Assembly: GCA_951828535.1 (NCBI GenBank)
Contig: OX639990.1
Span: 855,300 to 919,299, forward strand
DNA from: an uncultured Candidatus Entotheonella sp.
Lineage (GTDB): Bacteria > Tectomicrobia > Entotheonellia > Entotheonellales > Entotheonellaceae
Direction: 5' to 3'
DNA: 64,000 nucleotides
The notes under the pieces are model-generated. The model did not search any database, was not told where the DNA came from, and was given only the letters and a program-made list of their open reading frames with translations. The position numbers and the translations under genes were made by a program. Of this stretch, positions 8,571 to 16,809 are shown one piece after another. Numbering within the stretch: the first letter of the stretch is position 1; every line of letters starts with the position of its first letter.

Positions 8571-8795
8571 CTACTCGGCAGCCCCGGCGCTCTGGGCATC
8601 GAGACGCCCTTCAATGCGGGAAACCCGGCGGTCGTAACTCATAATCGCCTCAAAAACCTTGTCGAAGCGTGCATTGACGGCTTCAAAGCCCACGTTGGTT
8701 TCAGCCTGCATGCGGTCCATGCGGTCGTTCAAGGCGTCGATGCGCGCGTCGACACCGTTGAACAGGGTAACCATCGCCACGAACAAACCCACCAA
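8571..8795 (-). CDS. Short coiled-coil protein (possibly 5'-truncated)
   Basis: 74 residues beginning at a TTG. The protein is an amphipathic helix with heptad spacing (RIDALNDRMDRMQAETN, then FEAVNARFDKVFEAI), so a coiled coil is likely. Its first half resembles the protein at 16337-16585 (MVGxxxAMVxxxNxVDxRxD, then ARFDAV). The two share orientation and lie at the two edges of the 8.6-16.6 kb accessory block. No catalytic motif is visible. The frame continues upstream without an ATG, so it may be the remaining end of a longer gene. Function unknown. Confidence 0.35.
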   Translation of the reverse strand: MVGLFVAMVTLFNGVDARIDALNDRMDRMQAETNVGFEAVNARFDKVFEAIMSYDRRVSRIEGRLDAQSAGAAE

Positions 8796-8800
8796 AGGAA

Positions 8801-8926
8801 GACGAAATTCAAAGGCTCCTGGACCTCAAGGTCTCAAAGGCGCTGATTGCCAAGATCACCGGGGTAGATCGCTCAACGATCTATCATTTCATGCGCTCTC
8901 GCCATCTCATTCCCCGAGCTCAATGA
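8801..8926 (+). pseudogene. Helix-turn-helix remnant of a recombinase
   Basis: Forty-one codons before a TGA read EIQRLLDLKVSKALIAKITG followed by VDRSTIYHFMRSR. This is the C-terminal helix-turn-helix of a Hin/resolvase-type serine recombinase or a similar DNA-binding domain. There is no start codon and a stop lies shortly upstream in frame, so only the tail survives. It sits beside an ISKra4 and an integrase remnant. Confidence 0.45.
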
Positions 8927-9139
8927 CGCCAACGACACTGGCTCACCGAAAGACGCCGGCCGTCAACTCAGCAAGGCTTAACACAGTTTTCTGTTCCATT
9001 ACTACTCAAAGGCCGAAAACAAAGATGAGGACCGAAGAGCGCAATCCGACGCCATGGCAGGGCAGAAAACGCCATCCAGTGAAACGCGGGTTTTCCTCTC
9101 CCCGGATTCTGGAAAACCCCTCGGCTGGAGAGGGCGGCC

Positions 9140-9709
9140 ATGAAATTCGAGATCACCCTGCGCGTGACAACCCCGGACGGTGAGATACGGGAGCGCGAGG
9201 TCATCATTCTCGACAAGGGACATGATCGGCACGAAGAGACCGGCCACTCAAATTCGGATGAAGCGGAAGCCGTGGATCGGCTTCTGCGCCGCATCAAAGG
9301 CTGCCTGTGGAATGGGAATCTGCACGACGGCCGTCGTGCGATCACGGAACTCGTCTTGGATCCGGAAGGCATCAAGACCGACTACCCGGGCATGAAGGCA
9401 CTCAGGAAAGCTGCCGGCGAGTTCGATACCTACATCCGCAGCAACGCGGGCTCGATTCCCAACTATGCCGAGCGGCGGCGCTACGGCGAGCGTGTTCCCA
9501 CCGGGTTTGTGGAGAGTGCCATCAACACGGTTGTCGGCAAACGGTTTGGCAAGGGTCAGCAGATGCGGTGGTCGAATGGCGGGGCGCATCTCATGCTGCA
9601 AGTCCGGACGCGGACCCTCGACGGCACGCCCAGGGAGAAGTTCGAGCAGGGGTGCCCGGGAATGAAGGCCGGGGACAGGTCAGCTAAAGCTGAACCACGC
9701 GCTGCCTGA
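9140..9709 (+). pseudogene. ISKra4-family transposase with internal deletion
   Basis: 189 codons in one frame. The first 25 residues (MKFEITLRVTTPDGEIREREV) look like an ISKra4 transposase N-terminus. From about residue 40 the sequence jumps to the conserved C-terminal part: NYAERRRYGERVPTGFVES, then KRFGKGQQMRWSNGGAHLML. Full-length enzymes are roughly 400-500 residues, so the central catalytic region is missing while the ends are fused in frame. It cannot be an active transposase. It marks past insertion at the left edge of the biosynthetic block. Confidence 0.75.
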
Positions 9710-9723
9710 CTGTCCCACACTTT

Positions 9724-9960
9724 TTGGTGCTCCCGCGCAAGGCCCTGGACCCTGCCAAGGCGGTGGCGGGCAAGGGCTCGCTGATCCCGTCGTCGCTGTC
9801 GTACAAAGACTACCGTGACGGCCTGCGGCAGAGTCCCCGCCAGAGCATCGGGCTGAACGGCACGCACGGTTTTCGTCATGCCTACGCCCAGGACCGCTGC
9901 GAGGTTCTGGCGGGGTTTGCCTGTGCGGCGCGCGGAGCCCCAGCATGTTACGACGCTTCA
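9724..9960 (+). pseudogene. Tyrosine integrase remnant (Integrase_1-like)
   Basis: The segment SLIPSSLSYKDYR followed by NGTHGFRHAYAQDRCEVLAG resembles the catalytic part of tyrosine integrases, where HGxRHAYAQ carries the active-site HxxR. The N-terminal half and the catalytic tyrosine are missing, and the frame runs into the 3' end of the PaaK-like gene. It starts 15 bases after the ISKra4 remnant. It is evidence that the neighbouring block came in on a mobile element. Confidence 0.5.
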
Positions 9961-9962
9961 GA

Positions 9963-11282
9963 TTATGAACTGCGTTCCACGACAAATCGGCGCGCCTTCA
10001 TCTCGAAGCGCGGCAGCGTGCCGGCGGGGACCGGCGTGACCTGGACGTTCAGGCTGAGCGCTTTCCGCAGGTTTTGCGACACCAGCGCCGTCACCGCGGC
10101 CTCATCGGCGCCGCGGCCCACCTCGACCTCCACGGCGAGCGCGCGCATCGAGGCTGCCGTCCGCACCGTGCAGCGGTACTCGACTACTGTGTCGATTGCG
10201 CCCAGAACCTCTTCGACGGCAGCCGGATAGACGTTCGTCCCGCGGATGTTGACCATGTCGTCGGCACGCGCCACAACGCCGCCCACGAGGCGCACGAAGG
10301 TACGCCCGCAGGCGCACGGCTCGTGCGTCGCGACGACCAGATCGCCCGTGCGGTAGCGGATCAACGGGCTGGCGGTGCGCCCGAGGTTCGTGATGACCAG
10401 CTCGCCGCGGCTGTCATCCGCCGCCGGCTGTCCCGACTCCGGGTCGAGCATCTCGGCGATGTACTCGCGTTCATTGACGTGCAGGAACCCCGGGGCCTCC
10501 CGGCACTCGAAACTGATGGGGCCGACCTCGGTCAACCCGTGGTGGTCGATGATCCGCGCCCCCCAGCCGCGCTCGATCCGCTGGCGCGTGGCCGGAATGC
10601 TGCCGCCCGGCTCGCCGGCGACGATGACGGTGCGGACGGTAGTATCGGCCAGCGCGTCGTCGACGCCATCCGCCTCGCGCGCCACGTCGAGCAGCCGCAG
10701 CGCGTAGGTCGGCGTGCAGCAGACCACGGTGGGCGCCAGCGACCTAATCAGGGCGAGTCGCTGGTGGCTCGTCATCCCGCCGGCCGGAATGGCATGCGCC
10801 CCGAGCTGGGTGGCCGCGTCGAACGCCGTCCAGAATCCGAGGAACGGTCCGAAGGAGAATGGGAAGAAGATGCGGTCGTCGGCGCCGACGCCGGCGCCGC
10901 GGTAGACCGCCTGCCAGCAGTCGAGCATCCACTGCCAGCTCTCCGTCGTGTCGAGCCAGCGCAGCGGCCGGCCGGTCGTGGACGAGGTCTGGCTGTAACG
11001 GGTGTAGCGCACGAGCGGCTCGGTAAGCACGGTGCCCCACGGCGGCGCCTGGGCCTGATCGGCCACCAGCTCCGCCTTGGTGGTGAAGGGCAGCGCGGCG
11101 AGATCACGCGGCAGGACAAGCTGCGCGGGATCGATGCCCGCATCCGTCAGTTTGCGGGTGTAGAACCGGTTCCGTGCGTGGATATGGCCGAGCAGCCGTG
11201 TCAGGCGCTCGCCTTGAAGCGCGGCCAGCGCCTCGCGCGGCAGCCGCTCGGTTGCTGGAACCGCCCCGGCGTCCCGGGTCAT
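9963..11282 (-). CDS. Phenylacetate-CoA ligase-like adenylate-forming enzyme
   Basis: 439 residues from ATG 11282, the usual PaaK length; an upstream frame start at 11387 gives an Arg/Pro-rich extension that looks non-coding. The ATP/AMP signature SQTSSTTGRP, the HHGLTEVGP block, YRTGDLV and a Cys pair in EPCACGRT are all present, and a PaaK-type C-terminal domain follows. Such enzymes activate aryl or aliphatic acids as acyl-AMP and then as thioesters. Codon use is extremely GC-rich. It is downstream of and on the same strand as the halogenase, O-methyltransferase and hydrolase genes, so it may load or activate an aromatic acid. The substrate is unknown. Confidence 0.8.
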   Translation of the reverse strand: MTRDAGAVPATERLPREALAALQGERLTRLLGHIHARNRFYTRKLTDAGIDPAQLVLPRDLAALPFTTKAELVADQAQAPPWGTVLTEPLVRYTRYSQTSSTTGRPLRWLDTTESWQWMLDCWQAVYRGAGVGADDRIFFPFSFGPFLGFWTAFDAATQLGAHAIPAGGMTSHQRLALIRSLAPTVVCCTPTYALRLLDVAREADGVDDALADTTVRTVIVAGEPGGSIPATRQRIERGWGARIIDHHGLTEVGPISFECREAPGFLHVNEREYIAEMLDPESGQPAADDSRGELVITNLGRTASPLIRYRTGDLVVATHEPCACGRTFVRLVGGVVARADDMVNIRGTNVYPAAVEEVLGAIDTVVEYRCTVRTAASMRALAVEVEVGRGADEAAVTALVSQNLRKALSLNVQVTPVPAGTLPRFEMKARRFVVERSS

Positions 11283-11624
11283 GGAGCGTCCGTCCCGGAG
11301 CCGCCGTTCGCGGGGGGTAGGCGTCGGACGATTTCCGGCGGGCTGCCGACCGCGGCCAGCGGTTGGCCGGGCTGCCGCCGTACGCACGTTTTGGCACCCC
11401 GCGGGCTCTGCAGGGGCTCGCCGCGGCGCAAGCGGCGCTCGCGGGTCATGTCAGCACCGTTTTCTGCACATTGTTCGCCATTTTCGCCGTCATATTGGCC
11501 TTTTCAGCCCGATCGCCGGGTTTTCAAGCTGCAAAACCCGCCGGCGGCACAAACTCACCGCCGCCCGGGTGCTGGCCCCCTTCCGCCATCTGACGCTCTG
11601 GAGACCCGTTTCGTCCACGGGCTG
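11283..11624 (-). other. Gap between halogenase and ligase genes
   Basis: 342 bp without a convincing gene. It holds the perfect inverted repeat at 11517-11540 and an AT-richer patch near 11490 that could carry a promoter for the ligase gene. Confidence 0.4.
11517..11540. repeat. Perfect 8-bp inverted repeat, terminator or operator
   Basis: CGGGTTTT and AAAACCCG are separated by eight bases, just 3' of the halogenase gene and 235 bp upstream of the ligase start. It could end halogenase transcription, though no U-run follows, or bind a dimeric regulator. Confidence 0.4.
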
Positions 11625-12962
11625 CTAGGCGCTGACAGCCGGCGGGTCGACCGCCGAGGCGCCGGTCGATGGCTCCCGCGCCAAGAAGTCGCGGAGCGCG
11701 TCGATCAGCGGACCGAGATCGGAGAAAACGTTGCCGACCAGCGCGTCGACCAGCCGCGGGTGCATGTCCGGGTAGGCGCGGATGAACTCGCGGAAGCTGA
11801 ACCCCTCATTGTAGAACGACAGCACGAGCTGCCGGAACTGGTCGAGCGCCCAGCGCATCTTGCGTCCGTACTCCTCGAACGTCGCGGCGGTAACCCCGCC
11901 GCTGTCGAGACCCTGGTGGACGGCGTCCGCCGCCATCTCCCCGCTCTTGAGCGCCATGAACAGGCCGGTCGAGAAGACCGGGTCGAGGAACGAGAACGCG
12001 TCGCCCGCCAGACAGAAGCCGTCCCCCCCGATAGCCTCGGCCCGGTAGCTGAACTCGCCGGTGACGCGCACCGGCTCGACGCGCGTTCCCGGCCGCAGGT
12101 GGTCCTCGATCCAGATGCACGCCGCCGCCTCGCGGGCGAAGATTTCCTCGGGGTCGCGCGTGTCGCGGTAGAGATAGTCCTTCTCGGCCACGACGCCGAC
12201 GCTGACGATGTCGTCCGGCAACGGGATGTACCAGAACCAGCCCTTGTGCGGGATGTAGGCGACGGTGGTGGCGCCCGCGTCGAGCCCTGGGTCGCGCTTG
12301 GCGCCGCGGTAGTAAGTGAATATGGCGATCTTGTTCAGGTCGGGGTCGCGCCGCTTCATGCCGAGCCTGGAGGCCAGGAACGAGTTGCGTCCGGAAGCGT
12401 CGATCACCGCGTCGGCCGAGAACGTCTCGGATCCGCCCCCGGTCAGGTCAGCCCGGACACCGACGGCGCGCTGACCTTCCATGAGCACCTCGCGGACCGC
12501 CGCCCCCTGGCGCACCTCGACGCCCTTGGCGCGCGCGTTGTCGAGCAGCATCCGGTCGAAGTCGCTGCGAAGCACCTGCCAGGTGGTGGCGCAAGGGTGC
12601 TTGATGGTCTCGAAGAAATAGAATGGCTGCGACACCTTGCCGGAGGTCGGGACGAATTGCACGCTGTATTTCTGAGGACAGGCGGCTTCCTTGAACCAGT
12701 CGAGCACGCCGAGCCGCTCGAACGTAAACCAAGTGTACGGCATCAGCGATTCGCCGATGTGGTAGCGCGGAAAGCGCTCGCGCTCGATGACCACCACGCG
12801 CCGGCCGTGCTGTGCCAACACCGTCGCCGCCGTCGCGCCCGCGGGCCCGCCGCCGATGACCGCGCAGTCGTAGCGCTGAGCGCGGGTCATCGCATTCACC
12901 TGATTACCAGCGGCAGCGTCTGTCGCCACTTGAGGATCGCCAGTCGGCTTGTCTTTTTTCAT
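11625..12962 (-). CDS. Flavin-dependent halogenase family protein
   Basis: 445 residues starting at ATG 12962 behind AGGAAG. The N-terminal FAD site is GGGPAGA (37-43). The halogenase fingerprint WxWxIP is intact as WFWYIP (242-247), and a lysine in PQKYSVQF (K98) lies where family members have the catalytic lysine that carries the chloramine intermediate. GESLMP (70-75) and GDAFSFLDPVFSTG (320-333) complete the fold. Length fits the shorter phenol/pyrrole-type halogenases rather than tryptophan halogenases. It would need a separate flavin reductase, which is not in the cluster. Chlorination or bromination of an aromatic or carrier-bound substrate is likely; geranylgeranyl-reductase-like oxidoreductases share the fold but lack WxWxIP. 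Confidence 0.8.
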   Translation of the reverse strand: MKKDKPTGDPQVATDAAAGNQVNAMTRAQRYDCAVIGGGPAGATAATVLAQHGRRVVVIERERFPRYHIGESLMPYTWFTFERLGVLDWFKEAACPQKYSVQFVPTSGKVSQPFYFFETIKHPCATTWQVLRSDFDRMLLDNARAKGVEVRQGAAVREVLMEGQRAVGVRADLTGGGSETFSADAVIDASGRNSFLASRLGMKRRDPDLNKIAIFTYYRGAKRDPGLDAGATTVAYIPHKGWFWYIPLPDDIVSVGVVAEKDYLYRDTRDPEEIFAREAAACIWIEDHLRPGTRVEPVRVTGEFSYRAEAIGGDGFCLAGDAFSFLDPVFSTGLFMALKSGEMAADAVHQGLDSGGVTAATFEEYGRKMRWALDQFRQLVLSFYNEGFSFREFIRAYPDMHPRLVDALVGNVFSDLGPLIDALRDFLAREPSTGASAVDPPAVSA

Positions 12963-13033
12963 GATCTCTTCCTGTTACCAGCCGCCGTCGGCCAAAGTCG
13001 CACCACAATCGGTCCGCCCACCGTAGCGCGGCG

Positions 13034-13321
13034 TTAATCGCCCTCGGCAATTATCATGTTCGTGTTGGACGACCTGTTGAGCATCTCTCTGGCGTGAGTG
13101 GCGTCCGGCGAGTTTCTCCATTGTCTCGCCTGCTCGGCGCTGTCAAACTCCACCACCACGAGGCGATGAGGTTGCCAGTTGCCCTGCAGGACTGTCGTGG
13201 CACCGGCGCGCACGAGATACCTGCCGCCGTGCGCTGCAACCGCTGCCGCCGCCTGCTCCAGAAAACCACGGTAGCTGGTAGGGTCGGTTACCTCGATATC
13301 CATGATCACGTAGGCTGCCAT
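13034..13321 (-). CDS. DUF1330 dimeric alpha/beta-barrel protein
   Basis: 95 residues. The pattern AAYVIMDIEVTDPTSYRGFL, then GGRYLVRAG and LVVVEFDSAEQARQW, is characteristic of DUF1330, a ferredoxin-like dimeric barrel related to small monooxygenases and cyclases. Its ATG at 13321 follows GGGAGGAATGATGAC, and this leader is the first unit of a triplicated 44-bp repeat. The stop lies 71 bp before the halogenase start on the same strand, so the two may be co-transcribed. Family function is not settled; a role in handling the halogenase substrate is only a guess. Confidence 0.8.
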   Translation of the reverse strand: MAAYVIMDIEVTDPTSYRGFLEQAAAAVAAHGGRYLVRAGATTVLQGNWQPHRLVVVEFDSAEQARQWRNSPDATHAREMLNRSSNTNMIIAEGD

Positions 13322-13451
13322 GTCATCATTCCTCCCGGCGGCGAACTTGACGGTCGCCGCATCATGTCATCATTCCCCCCGGCGGCGAACTTGACGGCCG
13401 CCGCATCATGTCATCATTCCCCCCGGCAACGAACTTGACGGCCGCCGCATG
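13320..13451 (-). repeat. Three tandem 44-bp repeats over the DUF1330 leader
   Basis: Units at 13320-13363, 13364-13407 and 13408-13451 differ at only a few positions. On the minus strand each carries a GGGRGGAATGATGACATG ribosome-site/start block and a hairpin with GGCGGC/GCCGCC arms. The unit next to the gene supplies its real ribosome site and start. Confidence 0.9.
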
Positions 13452-14011
13452 GCGAGTCCATCCTAGCATAATATCTAGTGTAGTGTCCGAACACAGCCTC
13501 CTATGCGGCGACGGCGGCAAGGCCCTTCCGGGCTCGGTCCACCGTCTCGAGGATCTGTGCCGCCGACTTCGTCCACACCGACGTGGTCCCGTTCGACCAG
13601 CCCAGGTAGGGATGCATGCCCGTCAGCTCGGTTTCGAGGCGCATGCCGCCCTCGTAGCGCCGCTCGACCGCCGGCTCGCCCGCGAGCGTCTGGATGTCAC
13701 CCTGGCCCCAGAACTGCCAGCCCAGCCCCACGCGAACAGGAACTCCGGGCCGCCCATCGGCGCGCCCCCGCCGCCGCCCGCGAAGCCTCCGAGGCCCCCG
13801 AGGCCGTTCAGGCCCAGGGCCGCCGCCAGATCCGGAAGGGGCAACCGCGGTGGGTCAGCGGTTCGGATCTTCGGCAACAGATTCAGTTAATCAACAAGCT
13901 GTTCGAGGTGCCTGCATGAGATGGAGCCCGGTCGACTCGACCCATCGCACTCTTGCCACCATTTGAAAGTTTCAACACATCCTTCAATGGCTCTTGTTCG
14001 ACAATGCCGAG
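13452..14011. other. 560-bp gap with degraded coding remnants
   Basis: No intact gene. It contains the GTGTAGTGTCCG motif (13478-13489) and two overlapping minus-strand frames that look like pieces of one gene. One is at 13501-13731 (MHPYLGWSNGTTSVWT block); the other is at 13623-13877, with a Gly-rich segment. Neither matches a family I know. A frameshifted relic is plausible. Confidence 0.4.
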
Positions 14012-15061
14012 TCAAGCCGTCTGGCGCGCCTCGATCAGGTTGAGCGCCGACGATGTCGGCACGATGCGCATCACGTCGAACCCGGCTGCCTGCAACAGCG
14101 ACCGATGCTGCTCTTCGGTGCGTTCGCAACCGCCGGCCAACAGCAGCATATGCAAATCGAATGCGACCACTACAGTGTCGGCGAGCGACGCGGTGATCTG
14201 TTCGGGCATGACCGGCTCAATCAGCAGCAGGCGTGAATCTCCGCTCATGGCCATGTGGCAGGCTCGCAGGATGGTCATGCTCCTATCGTCGTCCCAATTG
14301 TGAATCACGTTCTTGAGCAGGTATAGGTCGCCCCCCACGGGCACCGACTTGAAGAAGTCGCCACCGACGAACCGGCAGCGATCCGACAGCCCGGTCTGCG
14401 CAATCAACCGTTCCGATCCCTCACGGCACGTGGAGCGATCGAAGACGACGCCACTGGCGTCGCCGTACCTCATGAGTATCGCCATGAGGAGCGCACCGTA
14501 GCCCCCACCGACATCCACGATGACGTGGGCATCCGAAAAGTCGAAGGCATCGGCGACCACCTGCGCCTGGACGATGCTCAGTTCCGTCATCGCCTGGTTG
14601 AAGACATTGAAACCGGCCGGATCGTCGGCCAGCCACTCGTGGACGCCTTTCCCGGCGACCAGTTCCGGAGCCGTTTTCCCCGTGCGAACAACGTCCAGCA
14701 GCCTACCCCACGCCGACCAGACGCTCCCTCGGCCCCGGAGCAGCGCCAGCGAGCGCATTGAGCCCGGCGTCTCCGCGCAAAGTAATCGTCCCCCCGGCAT
14801 GAGTGCGAAGGTATCGGACTCGGACGCGCTGCACAATTCGAGGCAAACGAGGGCGCGCAGCAGCCGATTCGTGGTCGCGAGCGGAACACCAATCTCGTTT
14901 GCTATCTCGGCGCCGGAACGCGGCCCGGCGTGGAGTTTCTCGAAGACCCCGAGCGAGACTGCGGTATAGATGACCTGGGGCACCCAGGCCCCCATGATCA
15001 TCTGTGAGAGCGCCAACGACACCTGAGGTTCCCCTCGTTCACGTTCCGGCAATGTCCGCAT
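14012..15061 (-). CDS. SAM-dependent O-methyltransferase (COMT/hydroxyneurosporene type)
   Basis: 349 residues from ATG 15061, with GAGGTGG upstream; a GTG at 15076 is an alternative. An N-terminal winged-helix dimerisation domain (ANEIGVPLATTNRLLRAL) is followed by a class I methyltransferase fold with motif I VIVDVGGGYGALL and the family's LKNVIHNWDDD block. These enzymes methylate phenolic hydroxyls in natural-product pathways, in the cytoplasm, using S-adenosylmethionine. It lies on the same strand as the halogenase and ligase genes, between them and the alpha/beta hydrolase. It is therefore a plausible tailoring enzyme of the same aromatic product. Confidence 0.85.
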   Translation of the reverse strand: MRTLPERERGEPQVSLALSQMIMGAWVPQVIYTAVSLGVFEKLHAGPRSGAEIANEIGVPLATTNRLLRALVCLELCSASESDTFALMPGGRLLCAETPGSMRSLALLRGRGSVWSAWGRLLDVVRTGKTAPELVAGKGVHEWLADDPAGFNVFNQAMTELSIVQAQVVADAFDFSDAHVIVDVGGGYGALLMAILMRYGDASGVVFDRSTCREGSERLIAQTGLSDRCRFVGGDFFKSVPVGGDLYLLKNVIHNWDDDRSMTILRACHMAMSGDSRLLLIEPVMPEQITASLADTVVVAFDLHMLLLAGGCERTEEQHRSLLQAAGFDVMRIVPTSSALNLIEARQTA

Positions 15062-15184
15062 GCGAATCCACCTCACAGCACTTCCGGCCCCGTGGCAGGT
15101 GACCGGCGATTCAGTTTACCACCGACAGGCCGCAGGTCGGCTGCCTGAAGGTTCCCCGATGGAAGGCCCCAAGGCGAGTCCGGC

Positions 15185-16114
15185 TCACGATGTCTCCGGC
15201 CCGCCGCCGGTCAGGTCCGCTGTTGCGCCCTTGCATCGGTCGCTCTCCAGGGTGTCGAGGAAGTCCCGCACCAACAGCGCACACTCCCCGGGCTTCTCGA
15301 GTTGCAGGAAGTGCGTTGCATCGGGCAGGAAATCGTAGTCCAGCTTCACGATCTCGTTCAGATCGACGCTTGGAAGGAACGAGAAGGGGAGCACCGGATC
15401 GCTGCCGATTACCCTTACGGGACACCGGATACGGTCGAAGTCAACGCGCGTTGACCAAGCGATGCTCTCCTCGTATATTTTGGCTTCGAACGCAGGCGGA
15501 CAACAGAGCGTGAAGCCCGTCGGCCCGCGCGGCCGGAGCGTTGCCTGCGCGAGCCGCTCGACGGCTCTCGGCGGCAGCAAGCGAAACGGCGCGGCGCTCC
15601 GGTAGACGTCCGCCAGATCCTCCCACGTGTCGAAGTCCGCCTGCCGCTGCCGCGCCTGCTCGACCCGCTTCCGCCTCATCTTCAGCAGGCGGCTCGCCGA
15701 GTCCGCATCCGGCGCGACCGGCGGATCGAACAGCACCAGGCCCGCATAGCCGTGCGCTTCCGCGCCCGGCAACAGGCACAGGAGAGCGGTCAACGAGTGG
15801 AAGACACCGACCCGCGGCCGTCGGCCGAACGTCCGGTCGATGGCCTGCGCGACAGTCACGGTGTCGTCGATCAGTTGGGCCACGTTGTGCGTGGCGAGAT
15901 CTCCCACCGGATTCCGCCCGTGGTTCCTGACGTCGTAGAGGATCAGATCGAACCGGTCCGAGAGCAGCCTCCAGAACGACTCATAGGCGTCGATCGCCAA
16001 GCCGTTGCCGTGACTGACCACAAGCCGCAAGCCCTTGGGGTTCCCAAGCCTCCGCAGGATAATGGGTGCGCCGTCGCTCATGCGGATCTCATCCGTTGTC
16101 ATCCTCTCGCGCAT
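15185..16114 (-). CDS. Alpha/beta hydrolase
   Basis: 309 residues from ATG 16114 (AGGGG seven bases upstream). The oxyanion segment SHGNG, a nucleophile elbow in GVFHSLTAL with serine in FHSLT rather than strict GxSxG, and the late histidine in PDATHFLQLEKP give the usual catalytic order of the fold. It could cleave an ester, thioester or C-C bond. It is the most upstream gene of the minus-strand run containing the methyltransferase, 123 bp away. The GTGTAGTGTCCG motif that also occurs at 13478 lies just upstream of its start. Confidence 0.8.
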   Translation of the reverse strand: MRERMTTDEIRMSDGAPIILRRLGNPKGLRLVVSHGNGLAIDAYESFWRLLSDRFDLILYDVRNHGRNPVGDLATHNVAQLIDDTVTVAQAIDRTFGRRPRVGVFHSLTALLCLLPGAEAHGYAGLVLFDPPVAPDADSASRLLKMRRKRVEQARQRQADFDTWEDLADVYRSAAPFRLLPPRAVERLAQATLRPRGPTGFTLCCPPAFEAKIYEESIAWSTRVDFDRIRCPVRVIGSDPVLPFSFLPSVDLNEIVKLDYDFLPDATHFLQLEKPGECALLVRDFLDTLESDRCKGATADLTGGGPETS

Positions 16115-16809
16115 CGGTCAACCCCTAGAGTGTAGTGTCCGCAAATATAACCTTGTTAAGAGTTCGTCCCGAAATAAGGCATTGTTTTTCATAGCTCTAC
16201 CAATCCAAAGACGAGAAGATCTGCGCTGGTGATGAAGGAGCCGCGTTTGGGCGGTATTAACGGTCATCCCGCTGTCCTTTGGGATTCGCCAGTGGCGGCT
16301 TGGTCATGCCAGCGAATCACAACCTACCGAAATCGCTCAACTTATTTTGGGCCAGACTCTGAGATGGTTCAGCGTATCGGAGCCGATCTCCAGCATCGAA
16401 TTGGAGAACGTCACGCTTCGATTGCCATCATCCATCACAATTCCTTGAAATGCCTGTGCTTCAGCAATCGTGGCCCCCGCCGCGAGCACCGCATCAAAGC
16501 GGGCGTTGGTATCTGTCTGCATGCAGTCCAGTCGCCCGTCAACCTGATTGAGCATCATGACCATCGCCTCCAGCACACCCACCAAGGGCGATGTTGCCGA
16601 TTACCTTCCAGACCACGTAACCCTCCTCTCCATCGCGTCCGAATCCGCGCGATGGTTCGGCCTGGAACACCTCAATAACCAAGTCACAGATTGCGTGGGG
16701 CGCCACCGGGGCCTTACAGTCCAGGTTGTCCGATTCCTATTGATACCCCTGCTTCCGCGGCGCTGCCGCTCTGGCGGTCCGCCGTTCGATGGTCATGTTG
16801 CCTGCGCCC
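16115..16809. other. Gap holding a short coiled-coil ORF
   Basis: Begins with the second GTGTAGTGTCCG copy (16130-16141), then an AT-richer stretch. The only plausible coding piece is the coiled-coil frame at 16337-16585. Plus-strand frames across this region have no recognisable content. Confidence 0.4.
16337..16585 (-). CDS. Short coiled-coil-like ORF related to 8571-8795
   Basis: 82 residues starting at TTG. The first 34 residues (MVGVLEAMVMMLNQVDGRLD, then TNARFDAVL) resemble the N-terminus of the protein at 8571-8795, including the TTG-GTG-GGT start region at DNA level. The C-terminal half is different and looks like non-coding read-through. It is likely a truncated copy. Both copies face the same way and bracket the 8.6-16.6 kb block, so they could mark its ends. 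Confidence 0.3.
   Translation of the reverse strand: MVGVLEAMVMMLNQVDGRLDCMQTDTNARFDAVLAAGATIAEAQAFQGIVMDDGNRSVTFSNSMLEIGSDTLNHLRVWPKIS

Noticed and set aside
10074-13037. Plus-strand open frame of nearly 1000 codons
   Set aside because: It is antisense to the PaaK-like ligase and the halogenase. The translation is Arg/His/Val-rich without any domain and has no ribosome site; the opposite strand has clear family motifs. Very high GC removes stops by chance.
13320-13451. CRISPR array
   Set aside because: The three 44-bp units abut with no spacers and cover a gene's own ribosome site. They are a tandem duplication.
16229-16678. Plus-strand ORF of 149 codons
   Set aside because: No domain, antisense to the coiled-coil fragment, and an abrupt change in composition along its length.
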